From the NCBI GenBank assembly GCA_963823045.1, contig CAWGKA010000006.1:1-41539 (forward strand): DNA of 41,539 nt. Direction: 5' to 3'. The translations under genes and the position numbers were made by a program. Origin of the DNA: JADLGL01 sp963823045 (lineage in GTDB: Bacteria; Pseudomonadota; Alphaproteobacteria; Rhizobiales; Kaistiaceae). Shown piece by piece: positions 19,620-27,933 of this stretch. A model generated the notes under the pieces. It saw nothing but the letters and a program-made list of their open reading frames with translations, had not been told where the DNA came from and did not search any database. Each line of letters starts with the position of its first letter. The stretch's first letter is position 1.

Positions 19620-21221
19620 CTACTGATAGAACCCCATGCCGCGCATCGCGTCACGATCGAGCGGGAACAACAACGAGCCGGGCTGGAAGCCGTTCCGCGA
19701 CAGAATGAACGCCATCAGGAACGGCAGATCGGAGTCCGCAATATCCTCGGTCACTTGCGCCGTATGCTGGGCGAGATGATCGAAGAGGGCAAAGACGGTC
19801 CCGCCGAACCATTTCTCTTCGAAACGAAAGCCCACGAGCGGCGGCACCGCGCCGCCCATGCCCGCGACGCCGCCCTGCAGCCCAGGCTCGTGGCAGGCAT
19901 CGCACGCGAAGGTGCCGAAGCGCGCCTGGCCGATCTCAGCCTGGCCGCGCGAGAAGACAATGGGCGTGAGGTCCGCCTGATAGACGCCGATGCCGAGCAG
20001 CCCCTCACCTGTCAGCGATACCGGATTTTCCGACAGCGTTTGCAGATAGGCGATGACTGCGGCGCGATCGTCCGGATCGGATATGCCGGCAAAGCCCATG
20101 CGCGTGCCCGGAACCGCAACGGCCGGACTTGCCAGGAAGGAATCCAGGCGGTCGAACGTCCAGGTGGCATCGGCGCCGAGATCGCGAAGCGCCTGCGAGT
20201 AGGCAAAGCCCTCGACCGCGGCGACCTGCCGGTCGACGACATCATAGAGATTGGGGCCGACGATCGTATCGCCACCGGCGGTGAAGGTGTGGCAGCCGCC
20301 GCAGCGACCCGCGGCAAGCGCCTCGCCATCGGCAACGTTCGCGGTCGCAATGCGCGCGATAAGGTCGGCATCGGCGCCTCCCGCCTCGGGTTCCGGTTCC
20401 AGCGTCCTTAGATAGGCGATGACGTCGGCGCGGCTCTGGTCGTCGGCGATCGTCCCACTGTTCATCGTCGTTCCCGGCAGAGCGGCCGACGGATCGGTGA
20501 GGAAGGCGTTGAGGCGGGCCGCGGTCCAAGTGAGTCCGGCCTCGTTCATGCCCGCCAATGCCGGGGAGTAATCGAAACCGGCTTGTGCGCCGGCCGGCGC
20601 GTCGAAGATGCCGAATAGTACCGGGCCAACCTGCGGGCCGCCCGCGGTTTGCTCCTCCCGCATTGAATGACAGCCGACGCAGCGTTGTGCGTAGCGGCGA
20701 CCGGACTCCGCATCGCCGGCGTCGATCATCGCCGCCATCTCCGGCGAGAGCGCGGGCTCATCGAGATCTGTGACGAGCGGCACCTCGCCGACCGGCGCGA
20801 TCATGGACGGCTCCGCATCGGCGGCCGGCGCCGATGCCGACGCCGAGGAGGCGGGTGGCGTCGAGGCCGACCCTGCCGCCGGAGCGGGAGCGGCCTCGGT
20901 GCTCGGTGTCGTTGCCACGGGCGTGGAAGGTGACTCCGCAGCCGAGGCCGGCGCGGACGCTAGCGTCAATTCCGCCGCGGGCGCCCCGATCGATCCGGCC
21001 GATGCCGCCGCAACGCCCGCGGAGGGCGCCGCTGATGTCGCCTGATTGGCGGCAGCGTTCTGGTCAGCGCCGTCGTCATTGCTGCTGCCACAAGCGGACA
21101 CGAACAGCGCTGCCGCAAGCGCCAGCGCCGGCCGCCAATTTCTATCCGCGAAAGGACGTTGCTTCTTCCCTACCGGTTCGCGAATGCGGCCCGGCAGATC
21201 CCCGGTCGTGTCCTGCTTCAT
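19620..21221 (-). CDS. Tri-haem cytochrome c lipoprotein with long Ala/Pro/Ser linker
   Basis: This intact 533-residue protein has three haem-binding CXXCH sites: CVGCH at 181-185, CGGCH at 307-311 and CDACH at 440-444. The first two lie in ordinary class I cytochrome c domains with likely axial Met in 'PGTTMN' (253) and 'PGTRMGF' (374). The third domain is less standard, with a long tail after the haem and no obvious matching Met motif. A membrane segment followed by 'LFVSAC' (Cys 44) suggests a lipoprotein. Residues 45-145 are a low-complexity Ala/Ser/Pro/Thr linker that would hold the haems away from the membrane. It is probably a periplasmic electron carrier or subunit of a larger redox complex; the partner is not in this window. 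Confidence 0.85.
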   Translation of the reverse strand: MKQDTTGDLPGRIREPVGKKQRPFADRNWRPALALAAALFVSACGSSNDDGADQNAAANQATSAAPSAGVAAASAGSIGAPAAELTLASAPASAAESPSTPVATTPSTEAAPAPAAGSASTPPASSASASAPAADAEPSMIAPVGEVPLVTDLDEPALSPEMAAMIDAGDAESGRRYAQRCVGCHSMREEQTAGGPQVGPVLFGIFDAPAGAQAGFDYSPALAGMNEAGLTWTAARLNAFLTDPSAALPGTTMNSGTIADDQSRADVIAYLRTLEPEPEAGGADADLIARIATANVADGEALAAGRCGGCHTFTAGGDTIVGPNLYDVVDRQVAAVEGFAYSQALRDLGADATWTFDRLDSFLASPAVAVPGTRMGFAGISDPDDRAAVIAYLQTLSENPVSLTGEGLLGIGVYQADLTPIVFSRGQAEIGQARFGTFACDACHEPGLQGGVAGMGGAVPPLVGFRFEEKWFGGTVFALFDHLAQHTAQVTEDIADSDLPFLMAFILSRNGFQPGSLLFPLDRDAMRGMGFYQ

Positions 21222-21347
21222 TTCGTCGGGCGCCGCGAACCCCCGCTCCGCGCCGGCCCTTGTTTGCCGGCGATGATGACGCCGAATGCCGCCGGCGGCA
21301 ACAAAAGGATTGCGTTGCCGTGGAAGGCCTCGATCTTTTCGGATGGG

Positions 21348-21421
21348 TGGCTGGGGCGCCAGGATTCGAACCTGGGATCACGAGACCAAAACCCGTTGCC
21401 TTACCGCTTGGCCACGCCCCA
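21348..21421 (-). tRNA. tRNA-Gln (UUG)
   Basis: Read on the minus strand, the sequence begins TGGGGCGTGGCCAAGCGG and ends with GCGCCCCAGCCA, with the CCA encoded. The acceptor stem pairs fully, the D-loop has AAGCGGTAAGG, the anticodon loop is TTTTGGT (anticodon TTG), and the T-arm is CCAGG-TTCGAAT-CCTGG. The variable region has 4 bases (GATC), one fewer than in most tRNA-Gln genes I know. This could be a one-base sequence error. Confidence 0.95.
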
Positions 21422-21560
21422 TCCGCCGCAGATGCCAACACGCGCTCGCGGCGACCTTTCCTAGCGATTGAGCCCGGTCGCCGCAATGCGTCGCCACGGC
21501 CGAGACGAGTGTTGCGGGGGGTCGGGGGCATCGCTATAAAGCCGCCTTCCCGCTCAGCGT

Positions 21561-21637
21561 CGGAGTGTAGCGCAGCCTGGTAGCGCACCTCGTTCGGGAC
21601 GAGGGGGTCGCAGGTTCAAATCCTGCCACTCCGACCA
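21561..21637 (+). tRNA. tRNA-Pro (CGG)
   Basis: The gene is 77 nt with encoded CCA. The acceptor stem CGGAGTG pairs with CACTCCG, the D-arm is GCGCAGCCTGGTAGCGC, the anticodon arm CCTCG-TTCGGGA-CGAGG gives anticodon CGG, and the T-arm is GCAGG-TTCAAAT-CCTGC. It diverges from tRNA-Gln; about 140 bases lie between them, with no other gene seen. Confidence 0.97.
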
Positions 21638-21737
21638 GCATTCCGCCGCGTTTACGCTTTGGCGTGCTTGCGCCGTATTAATGATCGGTGGCGCAGATGC
21701 CGCCTTTCTGCGAGCCCGCGGAGCAGTGGAGTAGGCA

Positions 21738-22040
21738 ATGGCACGAGACTATGCGCGCGGCGATCTCCCAAGCATCGCCATCGGGGTTGGCATGCCGCTC
21801 GGCGCCGCCCTAGCCATGACTCTGGGGGACCCGGCCTATATCGGCATGGGCGTCGCCCTCGGTGCCGGGGCCGGGGTGGCCATCGGCTCGACGATGGAAG
21901 CCAATCTCAAGCGCAAGGGGCGAATTCGATCGCTGACGCCGGCCGAACGGCGTCTTCGCCGGCGTTTCGCCGTCACCGGCCTGATCGCGGGCGCCGTCCT
22001 TTTCGTCGCGATCGTGGTCGTCTACTTCATCAGCCGCTGA
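21738..22040 (+). CDS. Small glycine-rich membrane protein
   Basis: This predicted 100-residue protein starts at ATG 21738 behind GGAGTAGG. Residues 13-50 are rich in spaced Gly and Ala ('GVGMPLGAALAM', 'GMGVALGAGAGVAIGS'), a glycine-zipper-like hydrophobic stretch. A basic segment ('KRKGRIRSLTPAERRLRRR') is followed by a clear C-terminal transmembrane helix ('VTGLIAGAVLFVAIVVVYF'). I do not recognise a family. It is probably an inner membrane protein of two hydrophobic segments with the basic loop in the cytoplasm. About 150 bases without a gene separate it from the collagen-like gene. Confidence 0.65.
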   Translation: MARDYARGDLPSIAIGVGMPLGAALAMTLGDPAYIGMGVALGAGAGVAIGSTMEANLKRKGRIRSLTPAERRLRRRFAVTGLIAGAVLFVAIVVVYFISR

Positions 22041-22192
22041 TCGCTCCCGGGACGGCTCGCCGGACAACCGGGCCTTCGTTGTCACGTCACAACCGCAGAG
22101 CTAAGTTCGTGCCCCTGGGAGGTCCGCACCCACGCGGACGACAGAAACGCCGAGCGACACCGCAAAGAGTGATCGCAGGGCGGGAGGGGCAG

Positions 22193-23187
22193 ATGATCAA
22201 GCACAGAATGCTCGTCGCAGGCTTCGCTGCGGCGCTTTTCGTAGCCGCGACGCCATCGCTTGCGGCTGAGATCACGGTCGATTCTGCGACCATGGTTGAC
22301 GGCCGACTGGTCGTTTCCGGCCATGCAGCAGCGAACGCGACGATCACCATTGTCGGCACCGACATCTCAAGCTGGACTGGAATGACCGGCTACTTTCTGG
22401 TGGGCGGCTCCTATTCGCCGCCGACCTGCACCATCAGCCTGACGGACGGAACAACGACGACTGACGTCATTGCGGTGGATAACTGCGACGCCTGAGGAAG
22501 GTGCGGCCGTGGCCGAGACAGCCGATTCCGGGACCGATGGGCCCGCAAGGCGATCAAGGCCCGGCTGGCCCCGCTGGGCCGCAGGGCGAGCGAGGTCCGG
22601 TGGGACCCGCCGGCCCGCAAGGCGAGCAAGGGCCCCGCCGGCAGCGGCAGGCCCGCAAGGCGAACAAGGGCCCGCCGGCGTGGCCGGCCCGCAAGGCGAA
22701 CAGGGGCCGCAAGGCGGGCGCGGACCGGTCCACAGGGCGAACAGGGGCCCCAAGGTCCGCAGGGTGAACCTGGACCGGCAGGTCCTCAGGGTGAGCAGGG
22801 TCCGCAAGGACCCGCGGGTGTCGCTGGTCCTCCCGGACCGCAAGGACCGGAAGGTCCCGCCGGAGCGATGGGGCCGCTGCAGGTCCTGCCGGACCAGCCG
22901 GTGCTGCGCTGTTCCTCGATCCCGACTCGGGCGGCGTGAAGATCTGCGTCGGCCTCGTGCGCTGGGGCGCGCGCGCCGCCAACCCGCAGCCGGACCAGAA
23001 CTACATGCTCTATGTACCGCGGAACTGGGCGCGACAGGACTGCAATGACCTGTTCGCCGGCTATGCCGGACCGCCGGGTGGCGGCGCCCGCGGTGGGCTG
23101 GTTCGTGTCGGCTGCATGTTCCCGGCGGACCGCACGGTCACCTGGGAAGGCGACACGCGCTTCGATGGAGCGGCCTGCGGCTGGTAG
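22193..23187 (+). CDS. Exported collagen-like (Gly-X-Y repeat) protein (frameshifted)
   Basis: A strong ribosome binding site (GGAGGGG at 22183-22189) precedes ATG 22193. A Sec signal peptide ('MLVAGFAAALFVAATPSLAA') leads to a beta-rich domain of about 75 residues with two Cys. From about 22530 to 22890 the sequence is Gly-X-Y triplets rich in Pro, Gln and Glu ('GPQGEQGPQG', 'GPAGPAGPQGE'), followed by a C-terminal domain of about 90 residues with four Cys ('GVKICVGLVRWGARAANPQP', 'DRTVTWEGDTRFDGAACGW'). Frame changes near 22490, 22640, 22730 and 22890 split it, but the triplet pattern continues across frames. A surface or secreted fibre-like protein is likely. The TAG stop abuts the stop of the opposing DUF1499 gene. 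Confidence 0.75.
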
Positions 23188-24052
23188 CTAGCCAGGCGTG
23201 ACAAGCGGTAGACGCTCGTCGAGATCGGAGAGGAAACTCTCGATCCGGCGGGCGTCGCTGCCGAAATCATGGGCGAAGACGCGGCTTGCCGAACGCATGT
23301 CGACGATCGTTCCATCCGGGCCCGCCATGATTCGAATGGCGACATCTTCGCGGAAGCCGACGACCGCCGTCCGCGCCACAGCCACGACATAGCCTGGCGT
23401 CGCCAAGGTCGGCGCTGGCTCCACGGGGGTCTCGGCGACCGCGGGGGCAGCATCGGCTCCGGCAACCCCGTCGCCAGCCGCAGGGGGGACCGGCTGCGGT
23501 ATGGGCGCAGCAACCACCGGCGGCTCCTCCAAGACGACATTCCAACCGCGCTCCTGGACGAGTTGCGCCACCTCGTCGAATACCCGGGGCGGATCGGCGG
23601 CATAGACGTGCGGAACAACGCCGGGATAAGCGCCGATTTGCGCCGCGGTCTGTAGCGGCGTCGGGTCCGAATGGTCCCAGTCGACGCCTAGGAAGGCCGG
23701 CACGTCATCCGGATCGGTGGTGACGTCGGCAATCGCCGGAAGCGAGAACAGGCGGCTGAAGAGGACCGCGGGATAGGCAATCAGAGCCGCGCCGATCACG
23801 AGCCCCAACACGGCCGCGCCAAAGCCCTTGCGGGCGTCGCGCCAAATGGCGCCGAAAGCGACGATCGCGGCAATGACCGCGCTGAATGCGAAAGCGAGGC
23901 CGAGGGCAAGCATCGCCAGGGTCGGCTGCTGATCGATGAAGTCGGTGCGGTGGCCGACGACGGCGAACGAGCAAGACGAGGATCGACGCCAGGGCCGCGC
24001 GGCGGCTCCAAAGGGCAAGTCGCGACCGGCGGCGTTTTGCCTCAACGCGCAT
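23188..24052 (-). CDS. DUF1499 family membrane-anchored protein (one frameshift)
   Basis: The likely start is ATG 24052 (MRVEAKRRRSRLALWSRR), giving a first membrane helix ('ALASILVLLVAVVGH') after repair of one break near 23962. Two more hydrophobic helices follow ('AMLALGLAFAFSAVIAAIVAFG', 'AVLGLVIGAALIAYPAVLFS'). The periplasmic part has the DUF1499 pattern: 'VFDEVAQLVQERGWNVV' early, then 'GFREDVAIRIMAGPDGTIVDMRSASRVFAHDFGSDARRIESFL'-like sequence at the end. A Pro/Ala-rich insertion of about 45 residues ('PIPQPVPPAAGDGVAGADAA') divides the domain. The biochemical function of the family is unknown. It converges exactly with the collagen-like gene. Confidence 0.8.
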
Positions 24053-24206
24053 CCGACGTTCCGCCGTTATTTGCGGTGGAATTCCGGTCCGACACGGAAC
24101 CGATCCGCAACATTTGATTCATAAGGTGGCCGTACCTTTGAACGATGGCGGCGATTCGTCCGGAGCTCGCCGCCGCAAAGAAGCCACAGGCATAGGCCAA
24201 AGCCAG

Positions 24207-24365
24207 ATGATGAAGAACCCCATCGATCGGCCCTTCCGGTCCAAGGAAGAACTCGAACTCGAACAGGCGCTGGTCTCCCAGTATCGCCAGCTCGGCAACC
24301 CGGAACTTCGCGAGGCGGTCGCCGCGACGCACCGCTCCGACGAGACGGAAACGACCGAGCACTAG
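24207..24365 (+). CDS. Small hypothetical protein
   Basis: A short charged product of 52 residues (MMKNPIDRPFRSKEELELEQ… ending ETETTEH) from ATG 24207. The reading frame stays open upstream to a TTG at 24114, which would give 83 residues. The acidic, helical composition ('SKEELELEQALVSQYRQL') and Hyphomicrobiales-like codon use suggest a real gene, but I recognise no family and the ribosome binding site is poor. Confidence 0.45.
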   Translation: MMKNPIDRPFRSKEELELEQALVSQYRQLGNPELREAVAATHRSDETETTEH

Positions 24366-24431
24366 TCTCGGTCGGCCGAAGGAGGATCGCGGGCGCTTCC
24401 CCGCACCGTCCTCCGACGCTATCGTTCCGAC

Positions 24432-24857
24432 ATGGCTACAATTCCGACTCCTCCCCCGAGCCGCGTGCCTCGGGTCGGTGCTTCCGTTGCGCTATGGCGC
24501 AACGATGCCGTCCTCCTCATCAAGCGCGGCAGCGGTCCCTATGCCGGCAAATGGGCCCTCCCCGGCGGCAATGTCCGCTTCGGCGAACGCATGGCCGAGA
24601 CGGCCAAGCGCGAACTTCTTGAGGAGACCGGCATCACCGCCACCATCGGCAACCCGGTCGGCATCTTCGAGATCGTCATGGAACAGCCGATCTCCGCCCA
24701 TTTCGTTCTGATGGCCTTTGCCGCCACCTATGAGGACGGCGAGGTGAAAGCCGGCGACGACGCCGAAGAGGCGCGCTGGGTCCCGGCCAAGGAACTCGAC
24801 GACCTCGACATCACGCCGCAAAGCCGTGACGCCATCACCCGGGCGCGGCCGCGCTAG
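24432..24857 (+). CDS. Nudix hydrolase
   Basis: This intact 141-residue protein has a perfect Nudix box (Gx5Ex7REUxEExGU) at about residues 38-60: 'GGNVRFGE…RELLEETGI'. It hydrolyses a nucleoside diphosphate linked to another moiety; the substrate cannot be read from the sequence. 'VLLIKRGSGPYAGKWALPGG' just before the box is typical of MutT/ADP-ribose pyrophosphatase-like members. It ends 4 bases before the TIGR02301 gene, so the two are probably cotranscribed. Confidence 0.93.
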   Translation: MATIPTPPPSRVPRVGASVALWRNDAVLLIKRGSGPYAGKWALPGGNVRFGERMAETAKRELLEETGITATIGNPVGIFEIVMEQPISAHFVLMAFAATYEDGEVKAGDDAEEARWVPAKELDDLDITPQSRDAITRARPR

Positions 24858-24861
24858 GCCG

Positions 24862-25278
24862 ATGCGCGATCGGCGGACGGCCGCATCTTTCCTTTTCGCC
24901 CTCATGTTGTGCGTAAGTCTCGGCCACGGAGCGCGCGCACAGCTGCCGCCCTATGCCGGCGAGATGGAACGCCTCGCCGAGGTGTTGGGTTCGCTGCAGT
25001 TCCTCACCGAGCTTTGCGACGACACGCCTGCGCCGTGGCGCGACCAGATGGAGGAGCTGCTGTCGCTTGCCGGCTCCGACGACGCCTGGCGCGTGCGCCT
25101 CACCGACCGCTTCAATCTCGGCTATTCGAGCTTCGCCGCCGTCTACCGCAACTGCACCGACGCGGCGCGGCTGGCGATCACCCATTATCGTGAGGAAGGG
25201 GCGGCAATTACCGCCGACATCGCTACGCGCTACGGCTCAGGCCCGGCCGTTCCCGCCCCCTCGGTCGGCGCCCCGTAG
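24862..25278 (+). CDS. TIGR02301 family exported protein
   Basis: This 138-residue protein starts at ATG 24862 with a signal peptide ('AASFLFALMLCVSLGHGARA'). The mature part ('ERLAEVLGSLQFLTELC', 'WRDQMEELLSL', 'RFNLGYSSFAAVYRNCTDAA', 'YREEGAAITADIATRYG') fits the TIGR02301 group of conserved alphaproteobacterial proteins of unknown function. Two cysteines, near residues 50 and 98, could form a disulfide. It follows the Nudix gene closely. Confidence 0.78.
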   Translation: MRDRRTAASFLFALMLCVSLGHGARAQLPPYAGEMERLAEVLGSLQFLTELCDDTPAPWRDQMEELLSLAGSDDAWRVRLTDRFNLGYSSFAAVYRNCTDAARLAITHYREEGAAITADIATRYGSGPAVPAPSVGAP

Positions 25279-25388
25279 GTTGACGAAGCGTTAATAGCGA
25301 GCCATGGATTCTTAGCTTTCTATTAACCTGCCCTTGACGAATCACTAGCGGACGGGGTCGGTTCTGTTACCCTTCGACGAGGTTCGGA

Positions 25389-25667
25389 ATGAGCGCGGGA
25401 CACGACGAGATGACCGAAATCGACGACACCGAGAGCCTTGTCCCCATCGCGGAACAGAAGAAGGTTGCGCTCGCCTATCTGACGCAGGCCTGGGGCGACG
25501 CCGTCGCCGAGGGCGTCGAGTCCGATGTTCTGGCGCATGCCGCTCTCTTCGCCGCGCTGTCGGACCTCGTGGCGAGCTACGGCGAAGACGCCGTGGCGGA
25601 ACTCGCCGCAACGCTGAAGGATCGCATCCACAACCGCGAATTTACCGTCGGCCGGACGATCCAGTAG
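25389..25667 (+). CDS. Hypothetical protein, conserved-looking, alpha-helical
   Basis: A 92-residue acidic protein from ATG 25389 (MSAGHDEMTEIDDTESLVPI). The body is predicted to be helical ('KKVALAYLTQAWGDAVAEGV', 'AALFAALSDLVASYGEDAVA') and has no signal peptide or membrane segment. A 110-base leader before it is relatively AT-rich with two TTGACG hexamers (near 25281 and 25335) that might be -35 elements. Its TAG stop (25665-25667) abuts the stop of the opposing dihydroorotase gene. I recognise no function. Confidence 0.6.
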   Translation: MSAGHDEMTEIDDTESLVPIAEQKKVALAYLTQAWGDAVAEGVESDVLAHAALFAALSDLVASYGEDAVAELAATLKDRIHNREFTVGRTIQ

Positions 25668-26999
25668 CTAGCGCTTCCGGCGCGTCATGGTGAACTTCAC
25701 CGGTTCGCCATTGCCCGCCGTCACCAGCTCACCTTCCCACATCACCTTCCTGCCGCGCACGATCGTGCCGATCGGCCAGCCGGTCACTTCGCGCCCGTCA
25801 TAGGGCGTCCAACCCGGCTTGGAGGCGATCCAGTCATTGCGGATCGTCTCGCGGCGCTTCAGGTCGACGACGGTGAAATCGGCGTCATAGCCGACGGCGA
25901 TGCGCCCTTTTCCGACGATGCCGAACAGCCGCAGAGGACCTGCCGATGTCATGTCGACGAAGCGCTCAAGGCTGAGGCGGCCGGCGGCGACATGATCGAG
26001 CATGATCGGCACCAGCGTCTGTACGCCGGTCATGCCGGACGGCGAATCCGGATAGGGCTTTGCCTTCTCCTCCAGCGTATGTGGCGCGTGGTCGGAGCCG
26101 AAGATGTCGGCCGTGCCGTCGGCGAGACCGGCCCACAGGCGGTCGCGGTGGCGGCTGGCGCGGACCGGCGGGTTCATCTGAACCAGCGTGCCGAGCGTTG
26201 CGTAGTCGTCGGCCGACAGCGTCAGATGATGCGGCGTCAGTTCGACCGAAGCGACATCCTTGTGGCCACTGAGGAACTCAATCTCCTCGGCGGTCGAGAC
26301 GTGGAGGATGTGAATCTGCGCGCCGGTGCGATGGGCGATGGCGACGAGGCGCTGCGTGCATTTGAGGGCCGCTTCTTCGTCGCGCCAAACCGGATGCGAT
26401 GAGGGGTCGCCGGGTACGCGAAGGCCGAGGCGCTCGCGGAGGCGCGGCTCATCCTCGGAATGGAAGGCAGCACGGCGCGAGATCTTCGACAGGATCGATG
26501 TGACACCAGCATCGTCGTCGACGAGAAGGTCGCCGGTCGACGAGCCCATGAACACCTTGACGCCGGCTGCCGCCGGCAGGCGCTCCAGCTCCGGCAATTC
26601 GTCGGAATTGTCATGCGTGCCGCCGACCCAGAAGGCGAAGTCGCCGTGCATGCGCCCCGTGGCCCGGCGGACCTTGTCGGCGAGCGCTTCTGCCGATGTC
26701 GTCGGCGGCCGCGTGTTCGGCATTTCGAACACAGCCGTGACGCCGCCCATCACAGCGGCGCGCGAGCCCGATTCGAGGTCTTCCTTGTGCTCCATTCCCG
26801 GCTCGCGGAAATGAACCTGCGTGTCGATCACGCCGGGAAGGATGTGCAGGCCGGTGCAGTCGACGCGCTCCCCGGCGTCGCCGCTGATGTCGCCAAGTGC
26901 AACGATGCGACCGCCGCGAATGCCGACGTCGCGCTTGCCAATGCCGTCCTGGTTGACGACGGTGCCGCCGGCGAGGACGAGGTCATAGGTCTCGGGCAA
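25668..26999 (-). CDS. pyrC: Dihydroorotase (PyrC, class I amidohydrolase)
   Basis: This intact 443-residue enzyme cyclises carbamoyl aspartate to dihydroorotate in pyrimidine synthesis. Landmarks are 'HILPGVIDTQVHFREPG' (residues 52-68), 'AVFEMPNTRP', the lysine of 'GVKVFMGSS' (148) that would be carboxylated, metal-site histidines in 'RAAFHSEDE' (180) and 'IHILHVST' (233), and the catalytic Asp in 'IFGSDHAPHT' (303). The first His of the usual HxH metal motif is Gln 61 here. That variant is, as I recall, shared by a subset of alphaproteobacterial COG0044 proteins, so a related cyclic amidohydrolase function cannot be excluded. The gene diverges from the ygfZ-like gene. Confidence 0.88.
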   Translation of the reverse strand: MPETYDLVLAGGTVVNQDGIGKRDVGIRGGRIVALGDISGDAGERVDCTGLHILPGVIDTQVHFREPGMEHKEDLESGSRAAVMGGVTAVFEMPNTRPPTTSAEALADKVRRATGRMHGDFAFWVGGTHDNSDELPELERLPAAAGVKVFMGSSTGDLLVDDDAGVTSILSKISRRAAFHSEDEPRLRERLGLRVPGDPSSHPVWRDEEAALKCTQRLVAIAHRTGAQIHILHVSTAEEIEFLSGHKDVASVELTPHHLTLSADDYATLGTLVQMNPPVRASRHRDRLWAGLADGTADIFGSDHAPHTLEEKAKPYPDSPSGMTGVQTLVPIMLDHVAAGRLSLERFVDMTSAGPLRLFGIVGKGRIAVGYDADFTVVDLKRRETIRNDWIASKPGWTPYDGREVTGWPIGTIVRGRKVMWEGELVTAGNGEPVKFTMTRRKR

Positions 27000-27071
27000 T
27001 CGTGCCTCCGGTCATTGTCTTGCTACCCTCAAATGAGGGGCCTACTTAACGCGCTGGAGCGGGAAAGAAAA

Positions 27072-27933
27072 ATGCCTGCGGATGCAAGCAAGGGAAGCTG
27101 GGCGAGATTGCCAGACCGCGGCGTTGTCGCGGTCGGCGGCGAGGAAGCCCGCGATTTCCTGCAAAATCTTGTCACGAACAACATCGAAGCGCTGGCGCGT
27201 GGCGCAGCCGGCTATGGCGCGCTGCTGACGCCGCAGGGCAAGATCCAGTTCGATTTCATCGTCTTCGCCACCGATGATGGCTTCCTGTTCGATCTGCCGC
27301 GCGAGGCCGCTGCAAGTTTTGCCCAAAGGCTCGGCTTCTACCGCCTGCGCGCGAAGGTGGAGATCGCGGACAAGTCGGATGATCTGGATGTGGTGGCGGC
27401 ATGGGGCGGAGATGCGGCCCCAGGCCTTGCGCCCGACCCGCGCCTTGCGGCGCTCGGCTTTCGCGGCATCGTCGCCAGCGGCGTTGCACCGGATGGCGGC
27501 GCGGAAACCGCCGCCGAGGCCTATCGACATCACCGCACCGCGCTGGGCGTGCCCGAGGCCGGGCGTGGACTTTGCCTATGGCGACGCCTTCCCCCATGAC
27601 GCCGATATCGATCAGCTCCACGGCGTCGATTTCACCAAGGGCTGCTTCGTCGGCCAGGAGGTGGTGTCGCGGATGGAGCATCGTGGCACGGCGCGCCGCC
27701 GCATCGTGCAGGTGCGCGGCAGCGACCTTGAAGGCGGCGCAGAGATCGTTGCTGGCAGCCAAGCAATCGGCACCATCAGCTCCAGCGATGGAGGCATCGG
27801 ACTTGCCACCGTCCGGCTCGACCGCGCGGCCGAAGCTATCGCCTCCGGCCAGCAGCTCACGGCCAAGGGCCAGGCGGTCGAAATCGTTCTGCCCTCCTGG
27901 GCACGGTTCAAGCTCGACGCGGCTGCCTCATGA
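27072..27933 (+). CDS. ygfZ: YgfZ/GcvT-like folate-binding protein (one frameshift)
   Basis: The product acts in folate-dependent maintenance of Fe-S enzymes. It starts at ATG 27072 and shows 'RGVVAVGGEEARDFLQNLVTN' near the start and the signature 'FTKGCFVGQEVVSRMEHRG' (27631-27687) with the conserved KGCxxGQE. The frame breaks near 27562, where GGG for GG splits 'GVPEAGVDFAYGDAFPHD'; one extra G explains it. The repaired length of about 287 residues is normal. Its TGA overlaps the ATG of the HD gene (ATGA at 27930-27933). Confidence 0.88.

Noticed and set aside
22530..22890. Short tandem-like repeats that could be taken for a CRISPR array
   Set aside because: Period is 9 and 18 bases with imperfect units and no spacers; it is the Gly-X-Y coding repeat of the collagen-like protein.
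22490..22900. Programmed frameshifting in the collagen-like gene
   Set aside because: Ordinary genes throughout the window have the same kind of single-base breaks, so sequence error is a simpler explanation.
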